From NCBI GenBank assembly GCA_003427395.1, contig BFEA01000014.1, forward strand, positions 786,835 through 850,834: a stretch of 64,000 bases of DNA. The letters are read 5' to 3'. The position numbers and the translations under genes are program-made. How positions within the stretch are numbered: position 1 is the first letter of the stretch; each line of letters starts with the position of its first letter. Shown here piece by piece: positions 43,666 to 54,335 of the stretch. The notes beneath the pieces were generated by a model. The model was not told where the DNA came from. It saw only the letters and a list, made by a program, of their open reading frames with translations, and searched no databases. The DNA is from Chara braunii. Its lineage: Eukaryota; Streptophyta; Charophyceae; Charales; Characeae.

Positions 43666-44067
43666 CTATAAGCATCTCTCACCTGGTGTCGGTGCAATAT
43701 CACAACCTCTAAGCCCATTTTTAGTACATGCAATACGCGTCATCCCTACTGACAGGAGCAGATGGCACATAACCTCATCCTGTTTTGCAACACTGGCTTG
43801 ATCATGCTGCAGAAAGAAAGTGTGCTTGCAATTCTCTCCCAATTGATTTAGTGGTCTTGCAGAGGGGCACCTCGTGTCGATTGCCGTTTGCTCCTGAAAT
43901 TGTCGTTGCTTGCAATCATGCTGTATTTTTTCGTCTCCATTGACCATGGGGCTCATGAAGCTATCCTTGTCACCCTCAGATTGATTCACCCCTTGCAAAT
44001 TAGTCATCATGAGACTCTGGTTATTATCTTCAGATCGATTCTCCCCCTGTACTTCAGTTGTCATCAC
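43666..44067 (-). CDS. Possible exon or decayed frame, unrecognised
   Basis: 133 codons on the minus strand, polar and Asn/Gln/Glu-rich at the start, with an internal near-repeat (QGENRSEDNNQSLMMT against QGVNQSEGDKDSFMSP). No domain recognised. The plus strand also has an open frame over part of this region. Immediately to the right begins the first LINE copy. Confidence 0.25.
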   Translation of the reverse strand: MMTTEVQGENRSEDNNQSLMMTNLQGVNQSEGDKDSFMSPMVNGDEKIQHDCKQRQFQEQTAIDTRCPSARPLNQLGENCKHTFFLQHDQASVAKQDEVMCHLLLSVGMTRIACTKNGLRGCDIAPTPGERCL

Positions 44068-44189
44068 TCCAACAGAATCCTTGGTAGCAACGACTCCAAG
44101 AGGCTTACTCGGCGGGAGGAAGACTTCAGTAATCGCCTTCTCTTGATGTGTTTTGTAAACCTCGCCGTCAATGATTTCAGGGATAACCG

Positions 44190-44890
44190 TTTTCAGTTAG
44201 GCAGGCGGGCAATATTGTGGGTCCTTTGGTGCAAGAGATGCGTCCTGGTCATCGAGAATGTGGGGGTGGAGGGACCAGAGGTGGAACGGGGATGGTGCAG
44301 AGGAATTACAAGTTAGATTTTAAGAATTGGATGGTCCTAGACCCTACACTGCCACTGCGACCTCCATCCGACTTCCCAGACTCTTTCCCCCCACATACCT
44401 TGGCCGTCGTACAAAATGTCTGGTACGGCCAATAGAGATGGAGAGAATTGCAATGCAGATCACTGGACAATGGCAAGAGGTAGCTTCAGGCTTTCTAGAA
44501 AAGAAGAAGCTTGGGATAATATTTCCTAGATGGCAGCCAACTCACAGTAGGTCAGATTAAAGAGGTTGGAGAGGCTGGAGAGGCTGGAGAAGCTGTACAA
44601 GGCAGCAAACCCTCTGGTGCCCTCCAGAGAAGGTTTGAATTGGCCTAGGGACTTGCCTGAAGCTACATTGCAGCACACTTGGAATCACTCAGTGACAGAG
44701 AGCCGAAGTCGGGTAATGGCCCCGGTGCTTTACTAAATTTCTCTGAATGATGTACTTTCTAAACAAGGGACGCTAGACCTGTTTTCCAGCAGGTGTAGCT
44801 CCCCACCAATAGACTGGAGCCATCTGCTGGGAGGGTATCACAGAGGGATGCTCTTATCACCACCTCTGGTACCTCCAGTGGATTTTTTTG
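44190..44890 (+). mobile_element. LINE family 1, copy 1 (3' end only, internally deleted)
   Basis: Encodes QLGRRAILWVLWCKRC and VLVIENVGVEGPEV, then after a frame change NYKLDFKNWMVLDPTLPLRP and FPPHTLAVVQNVW. The same two blocks occur in copies 2 and 3 but with about 180-200 more bases between them, so this copy has a deletion. The 3' UTR holds GGTAATGGCCCCGG near 44715 and the stem-loop tail at 44767-44879. No A-tail remains; the sequence ends in T7 and G9. Confidence 0.78.
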
Positions 44891-45208
44891 GGGGGGGGAC
44901 AGACTTAGTTAGGAAGATACTAGGCGCCTTGATCTTTCCGCAGGGTCATGTCTGTAACTGAGGGTCGCGCTCCAGATCTACCAGGGCCAGCTCTGATGGG
45001 AGAAACATATCAAGGTCCCGACCTCGACAACACGGTGACCGAGGAAGACGGATCCCGTTGACGTCATCGCCATCATGTGGCGTGGCGGCATGGGCGAGAT
45101 GGAGGCATTTCGCGGTCAATAGGCGGAAGACGTCCTTGCGTAATCAACAACGACATTCTGCGGAAGTTCGTAACATCTGCGAGATAGGTGCGGCAACCAG
45201 GTAAGTGA
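44891..45208. other. No recognisable gene
   Basis: GC-moderate DNA between LINE copy 1 and the next frame remnants. No repeats noticed. Confidence 0.4.
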
Positions 45209-46141
45209 CATGGCTACTCCAGGTGACTTGCAATACTCTTCTGCTCAATGGATTCTCACGATGATTGCTGGTCGGCGATGACTGGAGGAGATGGTGGTTG
45301 CTCTCTACTCGCAGGCTCCGAATTGGACTGAGGTCGATGGGGGAGCGACCTCGATGGTCCACTGGGTGGAGAGCTCCTTACAGAGTATGCTGGAGGTGAT
45401 CTGGAAATTAGAGGAGGGGCCCAATCCCCTGCTTGACGATCTGCTTGACGCCAGACAGACGAGATTTTGAACCAGTGCTACAGTTTGTTAGACATGGGGC
45501 ATGCTCAGGGTGCTTCGTTGGTGCACCAATCGGGCGGCGTGTTGTCAACAAGCCTGGCGGTTTATGGTCAGGCCCTTGTTACTCGATCTGGTACGTCACC
45601 GTCCACAGATGCAGCTTTGGATACTACATCGATTTTATCAACTTTAACTTTGAAGGTTGCTCCTGCGTGCATCATTGTATCATCCGACAATTTGGGGACG
45701 TTGCCAATTTAAAAAACCACAACTATGACGATCACTCCTCTGAGCAGTCTGGTATTATTTTGTAACGGGGAGGAGCTTCAAAATCAATCATCAGGTTCAT
45801 TCATCATGCCACTAACAACAATCTTCAATTAATCTACAGACTCTATTGCTCAAGCCATCACAACAATGACAACTGCACCGATTTCTGCGGCGGAGCTCCC
45901 AGCTGGTGTACGGTATGTCGATGTTTTTCAAAAGCGAGCCATAGTGGGAGCATCCACCAGTATTAGGGCTACGAGGGATTTGGATACTTACATCCTTCAC
46001 CCTTTGCAACGATTCTCAAGGTCGCCGTCTGATGTGCCATGTTTTAGTCTGATGCTGACGTGGAAAGGTCAACCGTGTGCATGGTTGATCCAATGGGTGT
46101 TTTGTTGTCTGCTTGATTGGCGAGTTTGGGCAGTGTTTTGA
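45209..46141 (+). pseudogene. Decayed protein-like frames of unknown origin
   Basis: Frames shift between an ATG at 45209 (MATPGDLQYSSAQWILTMIA), a following segment (YSQAPNWTEVDGGATSMVHW, LEVIWKLEEGPNPLLDDLLD), then 45467-45712 (Ser/Thr/Leu-rich, ending SSDNLGTLPI) and 45866-46141. Together they look like one old reading frame with shifts. It may be the first ORF of a retroelement whose A-tailed end is at 47249-47273, but no domain is recognised. Confidence 0.3.
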
Positions 46142-46145
46142 TCCT

Positions 46146-46558
46146 ATGCTTCGTCTGGGTGGCAGCGTATTGACTAAAATTGTTGTGCTTTAATCCGTCC
46201 AGTTTCTATCAGATTCTTGATCAGTTTAGTCTTCAATGATTCTTCATTTTGTTGTTCACCACAAGTGATCGATCGTGCTATCGTGGCTACTAAGGCGAGG
46301 GTTATTCGGTTTCTTCCCGCCCTCTCACATGAATATTCTGCCATCGTCTATCATGCTTCGTCTGGGTGGCGGCGTATTGACTGAAGTTGTTGTGTTTTAA
46401 TCCTCCCAATTTCTGTCAGATTCTTGACAAGTTTAGTCTTCAATGATTCTTCATTTTGTTGTTCACCACAAGTGATCGATCGTGCTATCGTAGCTACTAA
46501 GGTGAGGGTTATTCGATTTTTTCCCGCCCTCTCACATGAATATTCTGCCGTGTATGAG
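46146..46558. repeat. 207-bp tandem duplication
   Basis: Both units begin ATGCTTCGTCTGGGTGGC and share ATGATTCTTCATTTTGTTGT, CACAAGTGATCGATCGTGCT and CCGCCCTCTCACATGAATAT. Differences are mostly transitions, at roughly one in twenty positions. Confidence 0.95.
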
Positions 46559-46599
46559 AAGATTGGCGATGCGGTGAGGAGTGGAGAGACAATGAGTTG

Positions 46600-47273
46600 T
46601 TCTCGTGGGATTTGGGAGGAAGAAGAGCGGTTGTGGAGAGGGGGTTAGGGAGGCCGGGGTGACTTCTTGATTTGTTTTCTCTCCCTCCCCCCCTCTTTTC
46701 ATTTGTGTTAATCTCCCTAGTTTGGTGAATTTTTTTTCTCTCGTGATGCTTGATTTCAGTCCATCTCATGGGGCCATATTCAATCCTTGGTCATCATTGG
46801 TTAGGGTTTGACTTGGTTTGATGCTCTTTACGCTTAGATTAGAATTTTCTTCCAACTACTGTGCTCCCCTTTGGTGTGTGTCTGTGTTAACTACTGTTGA
46901 TTAGGGGAAGCTCGTCGTTGTTAGTGATGAACTACTAAAATTTCTTGCCCTGTTATCAATCTCTTTGCCTTATTGGTATCTCCCCTACTCCTCAGTATGT
47001 AGAAGATTGAAGTAGGGATAATCGAGGAGTCTCGTAGGGCAAAGCTTGATTCTGCACACAACGGGGTTAATCCTTCCTCACTGGGGAAGCAATCAATGCC
47101 CCGTGACTATGTTATATACGTGTTATACAGGAAAGCTGTCTCCAGGGAGCAATGGCTGAGGCTCTTCCAGCCCTAATGGGAAGAGGCGTGTGTATAAGTG
47201 TTGTAATCAATTTTATAATTAGAGCCTTGGGCACTGTGCCCTTTCTTCAAAAAAAAAAAAAAAAAAAAAAAAA
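46600..47273 (+). mobile_element. A-tailed retroelement end
   Basis: Noncoding DNA ending in CCTTGGGCACTGTGCCC (a small hairpin, GGGCACTGTGCCC) and TTTCTTC followed by 25 A (47249-47273). A-tail plus preceding hairpin suggests a retroposed 3' end different from LINE family 1. The 5' limit is unclear. Confidence 0.45.
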
Positions 47274-47284
47274 GGAAGATAGCC

Positions 47285-47447
47285 TTAAACCACTAGTATT
47301 TGGCCCAGCTATCGTCCGCGGGAAAAATAGAGTAGAAACGTTTCTAGTCCACCCCCCTAAAATTTGGGCTCTCCTGTAGTGGCCCGTCTGTTTCCTTAAA
47401 TTGTGGGTTGTTAGCGGGCACAACTTTAGGAAGTACTGGTGGTTTAA
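47285..47447. mobile_element. TTAA-flanked MITE, ACCACCAG family (copy c)
   Basis: TTAA (47285-47288) plus ACCACTAGTATTTGGCCCAG at the left; AAGTACTGGTGGT plus TTAA (47444-47447) at the right. The left interior (ATCGTCCGCGGGAAAAATAG) matches the tiny copy at 59630. Confidence 0.85.
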
Positions 47448-47849
47448 GAGTTACTGTAGTGTCCCAATTAGGAGAGCAGAGGCGTAGGTAGCGTACTAGT
47501 GCAGCCACCGAGCTGAAGAGGGTTCGACCTAGGGCCTCAGGGGAATCCCTGTAAGCTAAGCTGGAATCTTTGAGTAAATGATCCTTTTGGGGCTGTTGCA
47601 AGGCTCACGGGCCTCGTTCAAATATTTAATGAAAGAATGAAGAATAGTTGAGAAGGGGTAAGGGGGAAAGGAGGGGGGGGGGGGGGGGGAGACTAAGACC
47701 CAGTTTGCAACTCAGCCAGCCCCCCATGAATAGAAAGGAACCATCAACCAGCACAAGGCCTCACTTTTGGGGCTGTACTTACCATCTCTGGAATTAAAGT
47801 CTTGTAGAATGATCTATGGAGTGGGCAAAAAAAAACATACAAAACACGA

Positions 47850-50800
47850 ATGGTATAAGATTTCAGGAGGGGTTTGGATGGGATGCCATTTCAGATTTCG
47901 CAAGGGAGAGAAGCCTGGAGAATCACACTTTCTAACCTCATTTTCCTCATGGCTTACTCACACCGGAACTTTTGATCTCTGGATGTCATTGTAGACTGAT
48001 GTATCGTATGCCATTAGAAACCCCAATAAGAATCCTAGGGGTATCCATGACCACAGAGGGACGACCATCGATCAACAACGAGTGGATCAACGCCCCAGCT
48101 CTGCACAAACTAAACAACTGGAGAAACAAACACACATCTCTTTTTGGCGGAGCCTTAGTACTTAATAATGTGGTTTTCGCATCACTATGATACAAGTCCT
48201 TGTTGTGGCCATTGCGTAAAGCGGCTTTGAGGGATGTAAGGAAAAAGAAAGTTTTTTTCCTATGAAGAGAGGATGGAGAGCAAAATAATGCAATAAGCCG
48301 AGTGACCTGAGACTCGATTATCCAGCCAAAAGCAGGGGGAGGCTTGGGAATACTTGATCCGGCCACGCGGGTGCAGACATTACGAGTGAAATGGATTAAA
48401 AAGTTGATTTTTGCCCCTCAAAGCCCGTGGTGTGTTTTAGCCTAGGAACATCTGACCCGATTGACCTCGGCTACCCCACATACGATTCACCCGCTGACTT
48501 GGCTAGAGGACCATTTTTGGACAATCCTAGGCAAATTCCCACATGGAAGGGAGGGGTCGGAAGGAGGGGGTCAGACGTTGGGAAACTTTTGGCAATCTCT
48601 GTTTCAAACCTTGTGCAAACTCCCGCTCCCAGACAGGACCCACCTCAACCGTTGGGAGGAGGTCTATCACCAACTCCTCTTCGGAAATAGATGGGTGACA
48701 GGCACGAGGGGCTGCGTTATGACGAGCTCATCACTACCCTAGAAGAGTTGGGTTAAACACAGTATACTCAGGGTAGGGGATCTTTGGGACAATGAAAGGC
48801 AAAACTGGAAAAAAGGGGACCAACTGCGAGTAACCTTGAGATACTGCCATCACGTAGAGGAACTTCTGGAAAGCCTTATTGAAGTCATTCCACTGGAATG
48901 GTACCAGATCCTCAAACGTGGCCCCACCTTGAGAGAAGGAGATTGGGTGGTAAGCACAGGGACCCCACTGAGGATCGGTTTGATACATGTGGTTTCGCCC
49001 CAAACAGTCTTGGTCGAGTACTACGCTATCACCAAAACGGGCACCCTCTAGAGTACCCTTAGAATGGAGAGATAGAACATCAGTGCACCGAGTTAGAGTC
49101 ATCGAAAATAAGGGACAGAGGGTGGCGTTCCAGCTAGACAAACCAATCCAGGATTTGACTTTGACCCAGTGGAATGGGATTGGCAGCCCCCCCAAAAGAG
49201 GGGAGCCCCCAAAACAAGTCATATTAGTCTACACCAACTTTCGGTTGAATCAGCCTATAATTTCGTTTAGATCTGAGCATTTTAAAAATGCTCAGACCTA
49301 AACGGTATCTGAGAGATATGATTAACGATAGATGGGCCAGATACCTAAATGTGGACCGAACTCTCCTGCCACCGATCCAATGGTTCAAAGAACAAAAACA
49401 CAAGCCCGTAAAAAATTACCTCCTTGCAATGGCAGATAGCCCACCGCTGTTTGCCAACAAATAACTGGCTAACTGACCGCACAAACCTCGAACAAAAAGG
49501 TATGTTGCTTTCATGGTGTGAGCGGTGTCAGAGCCTCTTCCCCTCCCACACGAAGGCGGAAACCATTTAACATATTTTCATGCAATGTCCAATCGCTTAA
49601 TACATATGGAGGTGGTTGGACCGTATATGGCGGAAAATGGAACCAGACATCCCCTGGCTCTGGTCATGGCAAACCATACTGGCGGGACATTGGTTGTCGG
49701 CAGGAACAACCACGACCTTCGTAGAGAACATGTACAGACAGTACAAGTTGGGGAGGAGGGCAGTGATATGGGCACTCTGGTGGCAAAGATGCACCCTGGC
49801 CATGGAAAAGGTACGGGTGGAGGGCGCAGAGATCGCATAACAGATTCAGCAGCAGGTACACCTTGAACTCACACGTAGATGGCTGGACACAAAAATTCAA
49901 TTATATCTTTTCAGACAAATCGGAGACGTCGGGAGATGGTTTACGGCCTTTTGCACGGACTGGGTAGGAGGGGAAAGAGAAGGATGGATTGCAAAAGTAA
50001 AATGGAGCGGGGATCGAGGAGAAGGGTTGTGAGATTTAGAAAGAATGAGAGACTACCGCTTAGTGTTCAAGGACTGGACTAACTTAGAGCCCTCGTTCCC
50101 ATTACGCCCTCCCTCAGACTTCCCAAATCCCTTCCCACCCCACGCCCTGTCACTGGCAGAAATCTTATCCTAAATGTGTCACTGATAACCTGTCTCTCCT
50201 CTATATCCTTTACATCCTCCCTGGACCCCCCTGCGGAGGACCCTGGGTTACCTGAGCAATCGGTGACATCAACCAGGGTTTGGAGTGAGCAGCAGCCCTT
50301 GAATAGTATCAGCCTTTAAACCACCAGTACTTGGCCCAGCTATCGATTCCAAGCCTGGAAAGCCCCTGCATGCCGATTTTTGCCGAAGTGCCGGGGTACC
50401 GTTTTGTTTTGTTTTTGGCTGGGGCTTCGAGCCATTGTGGTCCGGCACCCCGAAGCCCTAAAGGCGCGGCGGGCTAACGGGGAAGTGCCGCGGCCGATAG
50501 CTGGGCCAAGTACTGGTGGTTTAACTGCTTATCTGGCGCCTTTCGTCTGAGGCTGAAGAGATACAGAAGGCAATGGTCGTTCTCCAAGCTCACAAAGGAC
50601 TACACCACTGGACACTCTATAGGCCTGCTCAGTCAATCCCCTGGGTTGCAGGGCAATCAATGCTGGCAGGCCCCACAGTCACTGTCCTCACTATTTCTCA
50701 GATATTCGCAGACATTCTCTCTGTAAAATGGGACACTGGACCCGATTTTCAGCAGGTGATGCTCCCCACCAATAGATGGAGCCTCTCCCCAAGTGTTAGT

Positions 50801-50866
50801 GGTGTCTGCTCTTATCAGCAGCACTAACACTGGTGGGGGTGTCTTAAAAAAAAAGAAAAAAAAAAA
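47850..50866 (+). mobile_element. LINE family 1, copy 2 (longest, with A-tail)
   Basis: A 5'-truncated, broken LINE. In order: RT thumb region (RILGVSMTTEGRPSINNEW, then LNNWRNKHTSLFGGALVLNN); GGGLGILDPATRVQTLRVKW near 48330-48400; a family-specific domain (48800-49160, CHHVEELLESLIEVIPLEWY, GPTLREGDWV); zinc-binding domain with WCERC and HIFMQCPIA (49515-49600); LGRRAVIWALWWQRC; and the C-terminus RDYRLVFKDW, FPNPFPPHALSL, ending near 50172. The 3' UTR carries a MITE, then the stem-loop tail (50729-50834) and an A-tail (50846-50866). It shows that the stem-loops belong to the LINE 3' end. Confidence 0.88.
50316..50524. mobile_element. TTAA-flanked MITE, ACCACCAG family (copy d, best preserved)
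   Basis: TTAA (50316-50319) followed by ACCACCAGTACTTGGCCCAG and CTATCG; the right end is the exact reverse complement (26 bp) followed by TTAA (50521-50524). The interior is GC-rich with TGCCGGGGTACCG-type imperfect palindromes and a TTTTGTTTTGTTTTTG run. It is inserted in the LINE 3' UTR, so it is younger than that LINE. Confidence 0.95.
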
Positions 50867-50933
50867 GATGTATCCACTATTGGCCATAAATCCCCATAAG
50901 ACCGGCGACAAACATCGGTGAAAGTCCTTGTGT

Positions 50934-50975
50934 TTTCTCAATTTATGCATGTCATTCTTGCACAGGGGCCATGCA
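50934..50975 (-). pseudogene. U6 snRNA 3' fragment beside a LINE tail
   Basis: Minus strand TGCATGGCCCCTGTGCAAGA, then ATGACATGCATAAATTGAGAAA, matches U6 from the GCATGGCCCC region to the GAGAAA near its 3' end. All differences that I see but one are at former CpG sites (GCGC to GTGC or GCAC, CACGCA to CATGCA, TCGAG to TTGAG), as methylated DNA decays. It lies directly after the A-rich tail of the minus-strand LINE tail at 51.0 kb. Confidence 0.7.
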
Positions 50976-51135
50976 TTTTTCTCTTTTCATTTTTTTTTTT
51001 AATAAGAAGGGGATGTTGCTCCTATCTATTCATGGGGAGCAACACATGCTGGGAACCGGGCCCAGCGTCTCTCATAAAGGTACAGCAACAAAATGAGATA
51101 CCGGGGCCATTACCCGACTTCGGCTGAGAACAATG
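50976..51135 (-). mobile_element. LINE family 1 tail-only copy
   Basis: In plus-strand text: T-run (50988-51000, the A-tail of the minus strand), SL2 (GTTGCTCC...GGGAGCAAC around TATCTATTCATG, 51014-51043), SL3 (GCTGGG...CCCAGC, 51048-51066), then ACCGGGGCCATTACCCGACT followed by TCGGCT (51103-51128), which also occurs in the 3' UTR of LINE copy 1. So it is a 5'-truncated LINE end of about 130 bp. Confidence 0.8.
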
Positions 51136-51439
51136 AAGCAAAATTGAAGAAATTTAGAAAACGCCAAGAAAATTCATGCTCAATGAACAGTAAAACTCTG
51201 CTAAATCTCCCACACCCAATCAGTGGAAATACCGAACCTTGTAAGAGCTATTGAAGTGTTGAAAATGCGCTTGTACATGAAAAATGTGCTTCCAATTGGT
51301 TAGGAGGGTACTCGTTCAAACCCACCTAAGACCTCACTGACGCAGCCATATTCAAGGCAAGCCAGATCTCTCAACAAGGCCTTATGTTTTCAATTTTGAC
51401 TTATGTCCAAGGACAGACAGTCCTAGTGTGAGGATACCC

Positions 51440-51612
51440 TCAGACAGAATTTTTTTTTCACTTTTTTTCTTTTTTTTTGAGAGATCTCCTGGCGGGGTTC
51501 CACTTGAGGAGGTGATAAGAGCATCCTCCTAAAGTGGGTCCCTTCTTGGAGGCTCTATCTATTGGTGGGGAGCTTCACTTGCTGGAAACCGGGTCCAGTG
51601 TCCCTTGTATGA
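51440..51612 (-). mobile_element. LINE family 1 tail-only copy with complete SL1-SL3
   Basis: T-rich run (51449-51478), SL1 (CCACTT.AGGAGG 51500-51512 with CCTCCT.AAGTGG 51525-51537, apex TGATAAGAGCAT), SL2 (GGCTCTATCTATTGGTGGGG), SL3 (GCTGGAAACCGGGTCCAG). Minus strand in LINE sense. Confidence 0.8.
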
Positions 51613-52231
51613 TGTAATGAGTGTAAAAAATTATGAAGAACCAAGCTGCTGTACACTATAGTTGCATAAGGATGGTCATAAACAGACTGTTAGAAGAGCT
51701 GACACATGAAAGACACGAGATGTTACGAATCACCTTCCAGGAAGCGAATGAGGGGTTGATTCTAAGACAGAATTGTTTGTACTATTACAATTGGCAGTGC
51801 ACAACACAGGTCACCCCTCCACAACTTTTCGACCAAATGGCAAGACACGCATCAACAGTCACATAGACAGCGATGGGGGGGCCTTGCATTCCTTTTGTCG
51901 AGTTCCCCTCGATACTAGTAGGGTAATGGTCCTTAGTGCTGGTCACATGAAGTAGGATAGTAGAGATTGGGGGTGCGATAGGAGTATTGACGTGAGGATG
52001 GGGTGGGAGGTAGCCTCGTTCCCTCAGGACAACCATGGCTGACCGCTCCAGGCGATCAATGTGTGCCTAGTAACCGGCCTCCACAACACCCTGGGATTGA
52101 TAAGATTAGGGGGGGGGGGGGAACAAAAAAAAACACCACCCGTGCCTTTGAGGCTGTTTCTTCCAGCATGCATTTTTTGCCCACCTGTCACACACCCTAT
52201 GCTGCCAACCATTCTGCTCCAATTAGACCCG
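51613..52231. other. No recognisable gene
   Basis: Ordinary DNA with a G-run (52109-52121) followed by an A-run. Short frames in both strands lack support. Confidence 0.4.
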
Positions 52232-52391
52232 GCATTCCTGGTCCAGTATATACGAGCCTCCTTTTTCCGGTGCTCATCTCTGCCGCACACCTGAAGGAGG
52301 CTAGTACTGGTTGTCCTGGTCCGGTACTTACGAACCCCCTTTTTCCGGTGTTGACTTCTGTCGCACACCTGAAGGAGGCTAGTACTGGTTG
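52232..52391. repeat. About 80-bp tandem duplication
   Basis: Units 52232-52312 and 52313-52391 share TCCTGGTCC(A/G)GTA, CCTTTTTCCGGTG and the 3' half CGCACACCTGAAGGAGGCTA followed by GTACTGGTTG. Confidence 0.92.
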
Positions 52392-52488
52392 TGGGAAAAT
52401 GAGGGTGCTGGTCAGTGACCGACTCACTTAGGATTTTCGTGATGTCCCGGTTCAATCACCCCAACATCCAGAGAAGAGGCTGCACTGT

Positions 52489-52620
52489 TTTTTTTTTTTT
52501 TTTTTTTTTTTTTTTTCCGATGATGAAGGCTCCATCTATTGGTGGGGAGCTACACCTGCTGGAAATCGGGTCCAGCGTCCCTGTACAATAACATGTGTCA
52601 GCTGGAAATCGGGTCCAGTA
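52489..52620 (-). mobile_element. LINE family 1 tail-only copy, SL3 duplicated
   Basis: T-run (52489-52516), then SL2 (GGCTCCATCTATTGGTGGGG, 52528-52550) and SL3 (GCTGGAAATCGGGTCCAGC, 52559-52577). A second SL3-like segment, GCTGGAAATCGGGTCCAGT, follows at 52600-52618. SL1 is absent. Confidence 0.78.
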
Positions 52621-53025
52621 TGTGGGTCCGTGCTGTACAATCCACTTTTGGCACGGGTCCATGTTAGATTTTTTTATTTTATTTTTTATTTTTTATTTTT
52701 TTGGAGAGATTGCTCCGATCTATTAGTGGGGAGCAGCACGTGCTGGGAACTGGGCCCATCATCTCTTATAATAGGAATACAATGCTTTTTTGAGCATCAC
52801 GTGCTGAGAACGGGGCTCGGCATCCCTGATGAAGTTCATAGGTGAGAGTTTGAGAAGACATGAGCATGAGACAATCACAGAAAAGCCACTGTGCTGGAAA
52901 CCGGGTCCAGTGTCCCATGCCTCTAACTAACTGAAAACCAAAGACCGGGGGTCTGCGAATGCCAGATCTTATGTAAAAAACAAGCAGCCCTTCTTCTAAC
53001 CCATGGCCTGGCTCGGGAACCAGCA

Positions 53026-53160
53026 GGAGCCACTGGGGGGCACCAGTGGGTCCTTTCGTCTCCTTGCCCGCCCCTGGCTCTCAGTCTGTCTCGGATAGCG
53101 GTAGGGGCCACTGGGGGGCACCAGCGGAATCTCCTACCGTCTCCTTGCCCCAACCCCAAA
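53026..53160. repeat. Two-unit tandem repeat in the LINE 3' UTR
   Basis: GCCACTGGGGGGCACCAG(T/C)G followed by TCTCCTTGCCC occurs twice, from about 53027 and 53107, period about 80 bp. Confidence 0.85.
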
Positions 53161-54114
53161 ACTGTCCTTTTTCTGCCTGACGGGCTGCTTCACCTATTGT
53201 CTTTGGGGTCGGGGGGCACCGGTCCTCCTAGCATTTGGCTACTTCTCTCCTTGCAGGGTTTCTACCACCGACAGCGGGTGGGGAGGGAAAGGGTCCCCGA
53301 AGTCGTGCGCAGGTCTGAGTGGGATCCCAGAGTCGATGACCGTCCAGTCTTGAAACTGCAGTCTGTAGTCCCGCTTCGTCTCCTGAGGATCCTCCTCCTC
53401 TGTTGTTCGCTGGTCCATCTGCTCATCCCCCGACCATGTCACCTTGTCTATCTAGTCCCCCCTCTTCCCTCCCAGCCGTTCTTTGCCGAAGCGAGAAATA
53501 ATTTGATCCACATCCGTCCTAAAATGTACAGTGTCCAGTCTTTCTTTCGCAGCCTGCCAGCGAACGGTAATCTCGGTTTGCACCAGTTGTTTAATCTGTT
53601 CCGTGACCTCCCCCTCCTCCACTTTGGCTCCCTCCAATTCCAGAACGCAGCTCCTCCAAAAGATTACCCAAAGTATGGATCTTCTGCCCAGACAGAAGAG
53701 GTTCCAAGCACACTCACCTTCAGAAAACTTGGGCAGTGTCCCAACAGTATCGCCCTCCAATCCCATGGCCATGGTAATTCTGGAAACATCTGCTGCCAGA
53801 TCCTGTCCCACCACCGCCAAAGCAGTACCGACGATGGGCACTGCATAAAAATGTGTTCCACCGTCTCCGGCCTCTTTTGTGGGGGGAAGCTGAACATGCA
53901 CCTTCGACACCATGGTAGAGCACGGCCTTGAAACCATCCAATTGGGCCTCAGCAGGCTCCTATCTATGTTTAGCTGGAGCTGCCACCTATCCTCCACCAC
54001 AGCCCAAAGGCATCTTCTGGTCCTTAACATCCTGTATGCCATTTTTGTCTTTAGGTTGGTCGAATGCACCTCTTTTTTAGATCTCTCCCCTCTTTTGGTC
54101 ACGGTAATCCCTCG

Positions 54115-54335
54115 CTTAGAAGTTGTTTGGAATGTTTACACACATGTGGGACCCATTCAAAGAGATCGTAAATATGGGAATTATAGTAAAATATATTACC
54201 GACCCTGGTTCGGAACAGAAGAACTCAAGAAGTTTCTTCGAATTATCTTGCCATNTATTCCTGTTCAAAGTATGCTAAGAAGAACGATGTTGCTTTACAA
54301 AGATGCTAAATTTCAACAACGCTGGATCTCCACCT
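54115..54335 (+). other. Unexplained insert inside LINE copy 3
   Basis: Between the conserved LINE blocks this copy has nearly 200 more bases than copy 2. The insert has a plus-strand open frame with ordinary protein-like composition (YYRPWFGTEELKKFLRIILP, then LRRTMLLYKDAKFQQRWIST), opposite in direction to the LINE. One base is undetermined (54255). I do not recognise the sequence; no TSD or terminal repeat is evident. Confidence 0.3.

Noticed and set aside
53197-53931. Plus-strand open frame of 244 codons
   Set aside because: It lies antisense to the LINE copy 3 ORF, whose minus-strand protein is conserved with copies 1 and 2. The plus frame has no conservation.
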